Assembly: GCA_016648135.1 (NCBI GenBank)
Contig: JADDOH010002065.1
Coordinates: forward strand, 1 to 64,000
Length of the DNA stretch: 64,000 nt
From: Agrypnia vestita
Taxonomy: Eukaryota > Arthropoda > Insecta > Trichoptera > Phryganeidae
Direction of reading: 5' to 3'
A model generated the notes under the pieces. It did no database searches, had not been told where the DNA came from, and saw only the letters and a list, made by a program, of their open reading frames with translations. Of the stretch, positions 53,683 through 64,000 are shown one piece after another; positions within the stretch are counted from its first letter, which is position 1; every line of letters begins with the position of its first letter. The position numbers were made by a program, and so were the translations under genes.

Positions 53683-54423
53683 AAGGGGTATAATATCAGA
53701 GGCAACAATATGCAAAAAAAAAATGTTTTGAATGCAGTCACCCAGGATTGCTTATTTAGAAATAGAAATACAACTCTATTTCTTGCAAAATTATGTTTGA
53801 AAATCATTGTTAAAAGTGAAGGTAGCAATATCCACATCAGCCAATGTTCGCTTCATACTAAAGTGAGAGTTAATGTCGATTTTATACAAAAACATCATAG
53901 TTAAGACATCAATAACCAATTAGGTAAATAGCAAAAGCAACAATGTTTGCTATTTCATAGGAAACACAGCAACAATATTCATATTAAAAACTTTAATACA
54001 CACGTACATAAAAGGAGGTTGAAAAACTGAGGTGACAATTTTTTTTAAACTTATTTCTACTAAGATCTAGGTTTCATAGTTTCCAGAAAAATTTCCTTGA
54101 GTAGTGACAGGTTTTTTTTGTATTTATCTCAGAAAGAGTTCAGTTGTATATGGCTGCCCGTGCTATTCATATGCATTTTTTCGTATCTATTCATATGCAT
54201 CTCAATGAGCACATTTCCTCGTACGTCAAGACATGCGTCACATTGATAATCCAGCAAATGTGATGTTTGTTTTATATTTGTATTTCAAAAATCAAAATTT
54301 GATGAGTGTTCGAGTTTCATATATTCCAGAGAAATTTTCTTTAGAAGTGACAAGTTTTTTGTAATTATCTCAGAAAAACATGAGAGAGATATTGTTGCCT
54401 TTGCCTTTATACCCCTCACATGT
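53683..54423. mobile_element. TIR-bounded non-coding element, family GGGGTATAA
   Basis: Left end AAGGGGTATAATATCAGAGG, CAACAATAT. The right end, read on the minus strand, is AGGGGTATAAAGGCAAAGGC, AACAATAT. The 740-bp interior has no domain. The frame at 53665-53904 overlaps the left end and is unknown. A block of about 65 bp (GTTTCATA, TTCCAGA, AAATTT, ATCTCAGAAA) is repeated directly at about 54072-54137 and 54316-54377. A shorter relative lies at 56785-57045. Confidence 0.5.
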
Positions 54424-55150
54424 CATTGAACGTCCCGTTGACAAGCTTGTCTGATTGCCAGTAATAAGAGGTGGCAATTTTTTTTAAGTACCTATATATA
54501 TTATGTTTTTGAATGTTTAACATTTGTCGATTGCTTCAATCGTGGTTTCACTACCTACTTTCAACCATCGGATTATCTTTTTTTCATCGGCAGCGTATCG
54601 TTTAGAAAAAATACTAATATCATGTATTATAATTTTTATTTTAATTTCCAAATACTTATTGTCCTAAATTGTTTATCTTAATTGTTTATCTATAATAATT
54701 ATTAAAAAATATACGAAGAATTTCGAAAAAATCATTAGTTTATTTAATTATACAAAAAATTACTTACTTATCCATAAAACTACTTATTTATCCAAGGCTT
54801 TATTAGAGGTAATTCCTGGAGAAATACAAAATAAAAATTCTGCAAGGATTTAAAATCAATACCGCCTACTAGCTTTGGAATCCGAACGGGTTTTTTCTAA
54901 ATGTGGGAAAATAATGAGTAAAATAAGATCATCACTAAACCTTAAGCACTTAAACCCTTGATCTTATTGGTCCATTTTAAGTCACAAAATAATTAAGTTT
55001 TTTTGAAGTATGTTTTGTACTACGAAGATTTATAATATTACGCTCGTTTGACATATTTAGATATTGAAACAAAAGAATATTTTATGCGGACCGTATGGAT
55101 GTGTTATATCAACATTTCGCTGGAGTCATATCACAATCATTAGCAGCAAA
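54424..55150. other. AT-rich non-coding stretch
   Basis: No gene or recognised repeat. Confidence 0.45.
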
Positions 55151-55151
55151 A

Positions 55152-55702
55152 TACAGGGTATAACAGAGCTAGTCCATAATACTTTACTGGTGGATTCCTG
55201 CCTTGATTATGAGTCGAAAATGTTTAAGCAACCATGACCTAATATTAATAGTAAAGGAGACATGCGACATCAAAGTTTGAATTCTTTTTTTAATATTTCA
55301 GACTTATTTTTTCCAAAACATTGGAAAATCATTTCAGTAACTATATCTAATATGAAAAATTCATTCCACTTAATACACGTCGAAAAAATTAATAAAAACC
55401 TCCCAATTCCAATTGTAAAACATTGTAATTGGAATTTTTTCATGGTTTTTATTATTTTATTTTATTTGTATTGAAATGAATGAATTTTTCGTAATCGATA
55501 TAAGTTACTGTAATGATATTTCAACGTTTTGTAAAAAATAATTCAGAAATATTGAAAAAAAAATGCAAATTTTGATGTCGCATATCTCTTATAATAGTTA
55601 ACTATTGATTATTAGATCATTGTTGCTCGAAAATTTTCAACTCATAACCAAGGCAGAAACCCACCTGTAAAGTATTGTGGACTAGCTCTGTTACACCCTG
55701 TA
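55152..55702. mobile_element. Foldback element, 551 bp, TACAGGGT tips
   Basis: The tips TACAGGGTATAACAGAGCTA / TACAGGGTGTAACAGAGCTA continue inverted for over 40 bp with few mismatches. The interior is an imperfect inverted repeat sharing GATTATGAGTCGAAAATGTT, GCGACATCAAAGTTTG and GATATAAGTTACTGTAATGA with the element at 12441-12975. No coding capacity. Confidence 0.85.
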
Positions 55703-56049
55703 TTGACAATACCGTACATTTAACAAATGTACTTTTGCATAATTAGTTCTATACTCGCCAAGTCCAACCCACATACCTTATATACAACGAAACTCATCAT
55801 AACACATTCATAATCTGACACATCATCCAAGCGGGCTATGAATATTCAAAAATATTGCATTTTATAAGTTACCGTGTTTTTCAATTCTGATTATACATAA
55901 TTACCTTATTTCCGACATTGTGTGGTGCATGTCATTGTTACATGATTCTGTAACATATTCCTTGTTATCTGAAAAGCTTTCATGCATGTTAATAAAATAA
56001 AAATCAATAAATTAGTAAAACGTTCCTTAAAAAATAATTAGTCGAACTT

Positions 56050-56300
56050 ATTTACATTATCCCCTTGATGCGGCCCTGTGCACGAGTGAGTCCATACCCC
56101 CGCTCATAACTTTGGCCAGCATACTCCAAAGCGGATCTGTCGATGCAAGATTATTCGAGACCTTCTACAAATAATGTCGGACATAATACCCAATTTCCCC
56201 GCATGTACCGAATACATTTCCAATAATAAAATTTGAGCTTTCTATAAGCCGGTCAAAACACGAAAATCTCCATTTCCCAATAGACAAATTGAATTTAGAT
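56050..56300. promoter_or_regulatory. Single-copy island, candidate non-coding element
   Basis: GC-richer than its flanks (GATGCGGCCCTGTGCACGAG), with CCAATAATAAAATTTG. No frame or repeat similarity. The interpretation rests on composition. Confidence 0.18.
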
Positions 56301-56529
56301 AGATAGTCCCTCGTATGGGATTACATGTTTTATTTTATTATTTATTTTCATATTTTACCCATTTTATTCGCAAATATTAAGCCGGCGATAAGCGTTTGTA
56401 TGTTAGATATTTTTATAAACATAATTTTATGTATTGTTTTATTTTGTACGCTGGACAAAGGAATTAATATTTATGTGTTAAATAAAACGGATATTTTGTA
56501 TATGAACCCTATATTTCACTGAGAATCAA

Positions 56530-56784
56530 ATCACGTCTTATCCAGCGTCATCAGGAGAGCGCCCTATCACGGCGGAAGTGTAGGTCGAACTAATTATTTC
56601 TTCCGATGTCGTAAATTATATACACATTGTTGTGGAGTGTTCACTTCTTCTACAATAGAGGTCGCCAGTGTGCAATATGTACCAATTACATCTTCGGGCT
56701 TTTCTGCGACGTCTCTTAAAGGTGATTTAGGTTCCTAATCTAAATCATGCCGAGCCATTTATGGCTTGTCTGCACTTTTCTTAT
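56530..56784. promoter_or_regulatory. Single-copy island with a TTTATGGC word
   Basis: It contains GAGCGCCCTATCACGGCGGA and, at 56758-56765, TTTATGGC inside GCCATTTATGGC. Resembles the 8.5-kb island in having this word. Regulatory role inferred. Confidence 0.2.
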
Positions 56785-57045
56785 TCTATTTATTATATCA
56801 TATGTGGGGTATAAAAGTAAAATCAACAAAATCCAAACATATTAAAAATGTTTTAAATGCTAGATTTTATGTACCTACCCCCACCAAAATTGTGTTTTCT
56901 ATTTTATAGGCTATGTTTTCCATAAAATCTCAAATTCAGTACATTATAAATTAGTAATCCTCGATGATGCATTATTTTTTTTGGAAATTGCACTATATTT
57001 GCTGCCTTTGCTTTAAAACCCCACATATAATATAATTTATCTCAA
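56785..57045. mobile_element. Short MITE-like element, GGGGTATAA family
   Basis: The left ATATGTGGGGTATAAAAGTA and right (minus strand) ATATGTGGGGTTTTAAAGCA, AAGGCAGCAA are inverted. The 260-bp body is non-coding. Confidence 0.5.
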
Positions 57046-57780
57046 GCAATATAAACAATATTTCAAGAAGAATTTCAAAATTCAAGTAGAAAAATGTTCT
57101 TAAATTTAATATTTATATTTTAAATTTATTAAATTTAAGATTATTTAAAATTATACGTATTATCACTATTCGAAAGGTTTGGTAGATATTATTTATCAAG
57201 AAAGTCCTTTGTTCCTTTGCTCTTTTCGCTGGTTGGGTGATAATCTTGATGTAATCCACAATTTGTTGAAGAGTGGAGGAATGTTATTTTATATTGTTCT
57301 ATCTCCTTAGACATTGTTGACTCTTGGCATATGGAGTTGCCTATTAGTGATTTAAAGAGTGTGTGTTTTTCTTTTTTTATTCGTAATTTTTTAGTATTCT
57401 CTATAATGATATTATTGTTTGACATGAAGGACTACGTACGCAGTATTTAGAAAGAATGTAGTCATCATTTCTTATACTTCGGTCTCTTGTTTCATCGGAA
57501 ACTTAAAGACCAAATGAGGATTTTCTAATCTAATTCCTCGGAATAAATATAATTACCAAGAAGTTTTGTATCCCGAACTTTATATTATACCGGTAGTCAG
57601 TTTAATCAATCAAGCGATTACTTTATTAGTGAATTAGATTTTAAAATTAAATGCTAAATATCATTTGTCTGTACAATGTAAAATAAATTTATGTAATCTT
57701 TGTATTAGTCCAATTTTTAAATATGGTCTCCAAATGTGAACCCTTATGGAGAAAGTGATATCCAAATCCTGGCTGCCGAA
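57046..57780. other. AT-rich non-coding stretch
   Basis: No gene recognised; the minus-strand frame at 57189-57425 has no domain. Confidence 0.45.
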
Positions 57781-57980
57781 AAGGGAGGAGCAAGAATAAT
57801 GTCTGGAAATGGAGCTTCTACTTTTACTCATAGAAATATATCACATAAATGAGCTTAATTAAGGTGGCTTGGACCCGTCTTGCGAATGTAAGAGGACTTT
57901 CTCTGGACCAGAGGGAAAGCGGCCGGTGAGTCACCCCTAGCGGCGTGCAGTCAATACTTGGAAATACACCCTACCCAACT
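57781..57980 (+). pseudogene. Possible LINE C-terminal scrap
   Basis: A frame with LRWLGPVLRM, a stop, EDFLWTRGKAAGE recalls RLRWLGHvlRMd of LINE C-termini. Too short and damaged for certainty. Confidence 0.25.
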
Positions 57981-58139
57981 AGATTTTCGAAGTAAAACAT
58001 TGATGTTTATGTACGTACGTGTATATCTCGTGATATTCCCAACATAATTATTATAATATTTTAATGCATCGTAAGGTAAACATAAAAGACATGTCAGATA
58101 AATATTTCTGAAACATAAATGTTTGCATACAATAATTCA

Positions 58140-58270
58140 TGTTTCACTGTATTGACTGCACGAGCCTGGCAACTCCAAATCATGCTAGGACAAACAGCAA
58201 AACGATTGTATGATTGTACCTTGCGAAGCAGCGCGAGACTTCGCGCAAGTTTTCGGTTCCCCGGCCCTCC
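58140..58270. other. GC-richer patch with inverted words
   Basis: CTTGCGAAG and CTTCGCGCAAG form an imperfect inverted pair at about 58222-58251. No gene. Confidence 0.2.
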
Positions 58271-58379
58271 TTAGCTTGCGAAATCTATGTATACTAACTT
58301 GATAATGAGGAAAAAATAACAACAAATATTTCTAGCAGAGACCAGTGCAATACCTATATGAAACCTTGACTTGAAACAT

Positions 58380-58540
58380 TTATAGAACTTTCCAAAATTT
58401 GATAATGTTCTTACGATAGAATGGTGAACGTTGCATTGTATAGAGTGATCACTTAAGCCAGCTCCATTCATCCAGTTTCATCATATATAAATAGCTTCGT
58501 ATCTGTGAGACTTCTATAATTTATCCTTAATTAATTAATC
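58380..58540 (-). mobile_element. Foldback/MITE family member, single arm
   Basis: ATGGTGAACGTTGCATTGTA, GTGATCACTTAAGCCAGC, then the tip GCTTCGTATCTGTGAGACTT, CTATAATTTATCCTTAATTA, matching the copy at 48059-48420. Confidence 0.7.
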
Positions 58541-59330
58541 ATCCCTCTGGGGAAAAAATCCAGTAACTGTGTTCTTGAACACACTTTCATATAAAAATAA
58601 TCATTAGTATATTTTATTTACAACAACACGCAATAGGGCACCTGTATTCAAATTATCGACAATTTTTTACCTGTTATATTCAGGGCAAAGCCTATCTTGT
58701 ATATAGGTACTTGCATTATCTCTTTATCCAACATGATAATGATAGCACTTGTCTCTCAAAACAGGGTTGCCAACTCAACCGGTACGGAGATGAGTCATTA
58801 CCGATATACACAAATCACTCAAGGAAAATAATTATTATTCCCTAGCTAGTTGCGTAAGCTAGGATGACGCAAGAAGTGAGAGTCTTGGAAGAACAAAAAT
58901 GTGATGCCAGCAGTTAACATGCGACGCCAGAGATACCAGAAGTGTTTGTTAAAATTCAGTCAATTTGTGTTATCAAAACCACATTACAATCGGGTATCTA
59001 TGCTGCAGCTAAAAGTGTTACAAAGTACAGTATTATCCATATCACAAGGCACACATACACCATGTTTCATCTAACCGTGCAGGGTCGAAGTAGCACCCGC
59101 TTGAATGACGTCGACGTGTTTGGGACTTTCCAAAAAGTTAAAGTTTTTGACATAAATTTTGAATTTCTTTTTTGCGTTTTGCAACAAGTTTTGAATTTTA
59201 CTACCCTTTTTAGATCCCACTCCGTCTCACATTCCCCACCCCTAAAATTCTGGTAGGAACCATAGAGCATGTTAACCTTCGATTAGATTAACACGCATGT
59301 GAGGAATATTTTAGAAAGAATACAAATTGA
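58541..59330. other. Non-coding stretch
   Basis: No gene recognised. The frames at 58942-59256 (plus) and 59067-59270 (minus) overlap one another and carry no domain. Confidence 0.4.
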
Positions 59331-59334
59331 GTTT

Positions 59335-59745
59335 TTTTCCACTATCTTATTTTAATAACATTCGGAAACCTCCGTTTCCTTCTTCAGGTGAGTTGAGACT
59401 GAGGTGTGTGGGATGTCTAATGTATGGGTTGTGGATTCAGTAAAAGTGGAGGGAGAGTCTAGGTGGTGGGAGAACGGGAACATTGTGAGAAGGGGTGATG
59501 TGAAAGGTTGCATTTGATTATTGATGATGTTATTCGTTGTGTTTAAGATTTTATGAATTTCTAAATTATTTTGTTTTAAGCCGTATGTCTGTTTATGAAG
59601 AATATGTATTGTTGAATGTGTGGTTATTTTCTATAATATGGTTAGCGTATTCCGAAAAGTTATGATAAGTGAGGCACCTTTTATGTTCTTTAAATCTTGT
59701 TTCTCTTGATCTGCCTGTCCGACCTATATACAATAAGTTTAGTTT
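59335..59745 (-). mobile_element. Penelope-like element remnant: GIY-YIG domain plus 3' motif
   Basis: Minus-strand frame NLLYIGRTGRSRETRFKEHK, then YHNFSEYANHIIENNHTFN, up to a stop near 59600. The neighbouring frame goes on QTYGLKQNNLEIHKIL and QPFTSPLLTMF, ending after the CCTGAAGAAGGAAAC..GTTTCCGAATG motif (about 59370-59400). The first frame matches a Penelope-type GIY-YIG nuclease (YIGRT, R-x3-H). The second matches its downstream part. One frameshift separates them. The reverse transcriptase is absent. Confidence 0.75.
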
Positions 59746-60024
59746 TGTTTTTGTACAATGAAAGTATAGAAAAATAATTTATTAATCGATGGGTAGGTAT
59801 ACAAGAAACATCCAAACAAATTGAATATAATAATTGCTAGACTTCAGTTGGTCAGCCTGGTCTCCACATAAAATACAAATACATATCGAATGAATCAGCA
59901 CGCGATATTCGAGAGTGAAATTGTGTACATGTTCCCTTAGAAAGAAGTTTTAATATTCAGCTTACAATTAAAAAGTTAAGAAGCGCTGATCTTATTCAAA
60001 AATATGCATTTTTATTCAGTGTTC

Positions 60025-60340
60025 GAAAAACAACTAACGCCATTTCCCGGAGGGGTAGGCAGAGAGGATAGAATGCCACACCCTTCTGTCCTGGCACACC
60101 ACCTTTGCTTCGTCCATATTTATACATCTTCTCATGGACGTTCTTCAGTTGTTGAAGCTAATAAAAAGGCCATCCTCTAATATTTGATTTATCTGGTCAT
60201 GCCACATCTTCCGCGGACGCCTTTTGTTTTTGCTACCTTCAACACTCCTCATCAAATGTCTTTACCATCCTTTCCTCACTCAGCCAAACCATCTCAGCGC
60301 TCCTTTATTTGTTCTATATTTTACGCTACAGCCAGCATTA
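60025..60340 (-). pseudogene. LINE C-terminus (SAYPSG family), best copy
   Basis: Minus strand: RRPRKMWHDQINQILEDGLF, ISFNN, a stop, RTSMRRCINMDEAKVVCQDR, RVWHSILSAYPSGKW up to a stop near 60035. The order GRPRKtW.dqI..iL, then M..DEA..VC.DR..W.SI.SAYPSGKR fits the end of a non-LTR retrotransposon polyprotein that I recall as widespread in Lepidoptera. The plus-strand frame at 60184-60375 is a shadow. Confidence 0.7.
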
Positions 60341-60453
60341 CATTAACTTTTAATGTTATAATAAATAAAGCGTAAAAAGTAAACTTTAAATAAAAAATAA
60401 AAAAATAAGTTCAGTAGTCTAGAATTCAGTTAAGTAATATTGAATAACTACAC

Positions 60454-60803
60454 CAGCGTTTCCCAACTTTTTTTGGCTTGCGTACCACCTGGTAGTACAT
60501 CACGCTTAATTGTACCACTTCGTAAAAATGATTGCATTTTGAGAAATTTGTTATTCTAGCATTATTCATTTTATAGGATGACTATATTTCCCAGAACTAA
60601 TAATAATAAAAAAAACTAATAATAAAAAAATACCAAAGGTTTTATATTTATTGATAAAAATGAGACATTTGAACTTTACATATCACAACATTTTTTTTAA
60701 AATAAAAGGTGCCGATGCTGTTTATTTTTCGCGATTATTTGTGCCGATTATTTTTCGCGTACCACCAACTATCCACTCGCGTACCACAGGTTGGGAACCG
60801 CTT
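60454..60803. mobile_element. Non-autonomous hAT-type element, 350 bp
   Basis: Ends CAGCGTTTCCCAAC and, on the opposite strand, AAGCGGTTCCCAAC, each followed inward by GTACCAC words. Flanked by a perfect 8-bp direct repeat AACTACAC (60446-60453 and 60804-60811). The 8-bp duplication and CAGNGGTTCCCAAC-style ends are diagnostic of hAT elements. The interior is AT-rich and non-coding. Confidence 0.9.
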
Positions 60804-60811
60804 AACTACAC

Positions 60812-63265
60812 AATTGAAATAGTTTCATGACCGACACACACATAAAACAAATAATAAATTCTAATGCGGAACATAGCAACTTTAACAGTCGGGACCCATT
60901 ATTGGGAAGTTTTGAGCCGGTCTAGATTTTTAATTTAATAACACATTTTCCTCCTTTGCGTCGGTAGCGCTGTCGGGAAAAAAGTACTAAAATGGAGGCA
61001 CCGCGTCGAAAGCTGAAACACAGATATTTCCCAGCTCGTTATATCAAGAATCTGGTAAGAAGCAGCTAGATGTGGAGGACAAAGGACGTAGAGGAATGAC
61101 ATTTCAACATTTCAATAATCGTGGGCTAAAGATTGAGAAGATTCCTATCACAGATAAATTATATGGCGTCTTGACGTCATGAAGTTTAAGGATTCTCATT
61201 GTTTACATTTCATAACTACTTTTAACATCACACATAACCACTGATGATAATAGATAATAATAAATATAAAAAATAATAATTATGTTGTCATGGTTACATA
61301 AATCGATGTCATCTCCGCGCACCACCTCAACCTTCGTTACAAGTGATGTTAGTCATTAACCAACATTATTAATGGCAATTTCATGTCACTATAAAGCGCT
61401 TGAATGAATACACGCTCTAAGGCTAGGGTTACCTGCAAGAAAAAATTAAATCGTTATATTATTATAAATCAATATTAAACTACACTACAAAAATTAGTAC
61501 TAATGGCGGTGCATACTATGTATTTCCAGCAAGGAAAAAACTCTGTTGCATAATCTATTGCATAATAGTCGCCCTGGAAAGTGATGGCCATTTGTCAACG
61601 TCGGAACGATACATTACATATTTAACTCTTCTTTGTCAATCTGTTTCTACTTTGCTGATCCCTAGACCGTGGCGCTGCGACAATTTTCCTCCACTTTTCT
61701 CTGGAGCCCGCAGTTCGAATGGCCTTTTAATAGGATACTAGTCTCAGTAGCAGTCCATGATCTTACTAGCCCAAAGACATCTGTACATCAACCCATTCAT
61801 CTCTGAATTTCCACCTTTCCTGTCGCTACTAGCTTCGCCAGGATATCATCTTTGTTTGATTTCTGTCTGGGATCTTCTTGAGTTCAAGTTGAAACTTCTC
61901 TCGAGCTCACAATCAGCCGCAAACACAAATAACACAAACCCGCAAACACAAATACAACATAACACACATTTTAACTTTTAAAAATTAATTAATTATATAA
62001 AAATTCGATAGTGCGACAAGTACCATGTCACATAACATGCTACTATTGGGCAAAATTCTAGTAAGATGCCCTAATACACCTTTGAAAGAAAAACTACAGT
62101 AATCAAGTCGTCATGGCGAGCAACAATGATTTCAATTCTCGCCTTGACAATCTTTCTTCCCCGAAAGTTGGAAAATACGTCTCAGGGCCGGTTGTTTGCA
62201 ATTTCACAAGCAACACAATGCAATTTACTGTTGGCAATCAACATAGATTGTTGTATATCCACCAATCAAACAACTCATTTTCGTAAAAACCTATCCTTTA
62301 AACGAACTATTACTGCAAAGCAAGTTTATGCAGCCGACCTAAATCCTTAGTTGCTATCTCTTAGACGTCAAGTTTCTATCTCTCACTTTGCTTTCAATGT
62401 CCATGGGTCTACTTTGTAGAGGCATATGTAATAAAGACAAAAGGCTTATCTAGACGCTCTTCTATGTTGTGTTAATAGACCTAATTTTCATAACTGTATA
62501 CATATTTCATATATCTTTCCACATCAATAAACTTCTTAACATCAAATAATTTATCTCAAATCCCGTATCCTGCGCCACTTGAATAACGGCTCATTAGACG
62601 AGTTTCATTACTTATATTTTAATAATATTTAATAAAATTTAATAAAATTTAATAATAATTAAAAATATTTAATAATCTAATTGGCTTTTTGTCTGCGTTC
62701 ATTGATTGATTTAAGTTGTAGTGTAAATCTTTTTTTTCTCTTTTTACTAACTTTATATTTCTTTTTAGATGCCTCTGCCAATCAGATTTGTTTTTAATTC
62801 TTTCTATCCTTGGCTACTACATTCATGTTTACTATTTTATTCAATCATTCTTATATTTGCAGACGTCAGACTACGTCGCAGTTTATTTTTCTTAATTTAT
62901 TTATTTAATGTTATTTTGCTTTGTTTGTAATGTTTATTCTTTATAGTGCTAATAATAAGTTTGTTTTGTGGGTGATGAACAGAGATTGGATTTTTGCAGG
63001 CCTCTCCTTGCTGAGCCGCCCTTAACACGTCTCAGCACGTAGATGACCATTAGAGAAAAAAATGTCAACCTGGCGACGCATGAGTAGGACCGATATGTCA
63101 GCTTTCGGTCATTAAACGGTCCTGGGAACGCGGCGGGCATCCAATCACTGTGTGTAAATAATAATAATAAATTATATTTTTAACAGCAGTTTTACGATAA
63201 CGCCGAATGTCATCGGTCACGAAGCGCCTTCTATAGCCATTCGTGGAATCTGACAGTTAGAAATC
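60812..63265. other. Non-coding stretch
   Basis: No gene recognised. Open frames at 61757-61981, 62126-62350 and 62949-63140 have no identifiable domain. A low-complexity AATTTAATAAAATTTAATA patch lies at 62620-62675. A possible acceptor TTTTTGCAG at about 62991-62999 is followed by GC-richer sequence, but every frame soon stops. Confidence 0.4.
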
Positions 63266-63279
63266 GGCGACAGCTTTCT

Positions 63280-63480
63280 ACTAGGGATGGGTCGTCGACG
63301 TATTTACCGTCGACGAAACGAGACCGTCCACGTCCGTCCATCGACGAGACGATCAACTAGTTGAATTCGTCAACTTCGTTACGCGGACGTCGCGGACGTT
63401 CTGTCTAAACATCGAGACGATGGTCAACTGTCTACGGTTCGACGCGACGCTGCTCGACGGCTCAACCATTGGCTATTTTT
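63280..63480. other. CpG-dense block with recurring GTCGACG words
   Basis: It starts with CTAGGGATGGGTCGTCGACG, which looks like an hAT-type terminus, and runs through GTCGACG/CGTCGAC, CGGACGTCGCGGACG and CGACGCGACGCTGCTCGACG. CpG is far denser than anywhere else in the window. The rest of any element would extend beyond the CpG block; no right end was identified. Confidence 0.4.
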
Positions 63481-64000
63481 ATTACGTTAATTTTTAAAAT
63501 TTAAAGAAGTTCGAAGGAATATAGTTTCGGGGAAAGTAAAACCGCTACTTGTGCTTATATGTAAAAAGAAATATTGTATTATTTATTCGTTTACGCACAT
63601 TATAGGCTTTTACATATTGTTTATATACTTCTTTCTATATATAATAAAGAAAGAAGTGGGTATACATAACAATATCAGGTGTAAGCAGTAAAATATTAGT
63701 TCAATAAAAAATAAAATAAGTAAACAGAATTGTTTTATTTTATACAGCGTAAAATTGGGAATTCACCGAAACGTCGCACGTGCACATCGCAAAAAATCAA
63801 GTAAAAAATAATAGATAATAGCTTATTAAGCCTATCTCGCCCTACGCATGCATTCAAATTTCAAGTCTCCGTCATAGTTCGTGTAAACAGATCTGCACTC
63901 TATGGTCGTGTACTTTAGAGTTGAAATGAAATTACCCATCGAGCCGTCTATGGCGTCTACAAGTCGACAGCGAGAAATGAAAGAGAAATAAACGGAGACG
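63481..64000. other. AT-rich non-coding end of the window
   Basis: No gene or recognised repeat; short palindromic TTCTTTCTATATATAATAAAGAAAGAAG at about 63630-63655 could form a small hairpin. Confidence 0.4.

Noticed and set aside
62991..63140. A possible exon after TTTTTGCAG
   Set aside because: All three frames after the acceptor-like site stop within a few dozen bases and no family is recognised.
1..64000. CRISPR arrays, bacterial operons, riboswitches, rRNA genes
   Set aside because: No regularly spaced repeats, no Shine-Dalgarno-led gene strings and no rRNA-like blocks are seen; the window is eukaryotic.

Overview
The window reads as nuclear DNA of an insect, most likely a moth or butterfly. 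It is AT-rich, has no operons or bacterial-style genes, has no convincing host protein-coding exons, and is littered with decayed transposable elements. The lepidopteran guess rests on recalled similarity of several repeat families (the LINE C-terminus ending SAYPSG, Helitron-type ends, RTE-type LINEs with a GAA tail). It is an inference, not a database result.

The only long intact reading frame is on the minus strand at the left edge: 822 codons of a BEL/Pao LTR retrotransposon gag-pol, running off the window inside the reverse transcriptase, with a candidate primer-binding site and a probable 5' LTR (about 2887-3390). The rest is an intergenic or intronic landscape. 3.4-12 kb holds tRNA-derived SINE-like pieces, a solo LTR (6529-7125), a Penelope-type 3' motif, foldback elements and a tandem duplication. 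12-25 kb holds a 530-bp foldback element, LINE remnants, a deleted pogo-type DNA transposon with perfect terminal repeats (17482-18817), a very clean 455-bp hairpin (20582-21036), inverted CR1/L2-type LINE fragments and a Tigger-like transposase remnant. 25-42 kb holds a Penelope-like GIY-YIG remnant, a solo LTR with a 4-bp target duplication (28991-29625), an RTE-type LINE 3' end and a Helitron 3' end. 42-64 kb holds further LINE C-termini, a PIF/Harbinger element (48772-50515), more foldback copies, a second Penelope-like remnant and a 350-bp hAT-type element with an 8-bp target duplication.

Between the repeats are islands of apparently single-copy, GC-richer DNA (around 8.5, 11.9, 15.4, 21.3, 33.4, 37.2, 53.3, 56.1 and 56.6 kb) with homeodomain, POU and E-box-like words. 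These could be cis-regulatory elements of a neighbouring gene, but that is inference.

Nothing here is a clear new system. The best leads are a 3' motif shared by Penelope-like remnants whose stem covaries between copies and resembles a hammerhead ribozyme core, and the abundance of self-complementary foldback elements, including one whose arms are almost identical.
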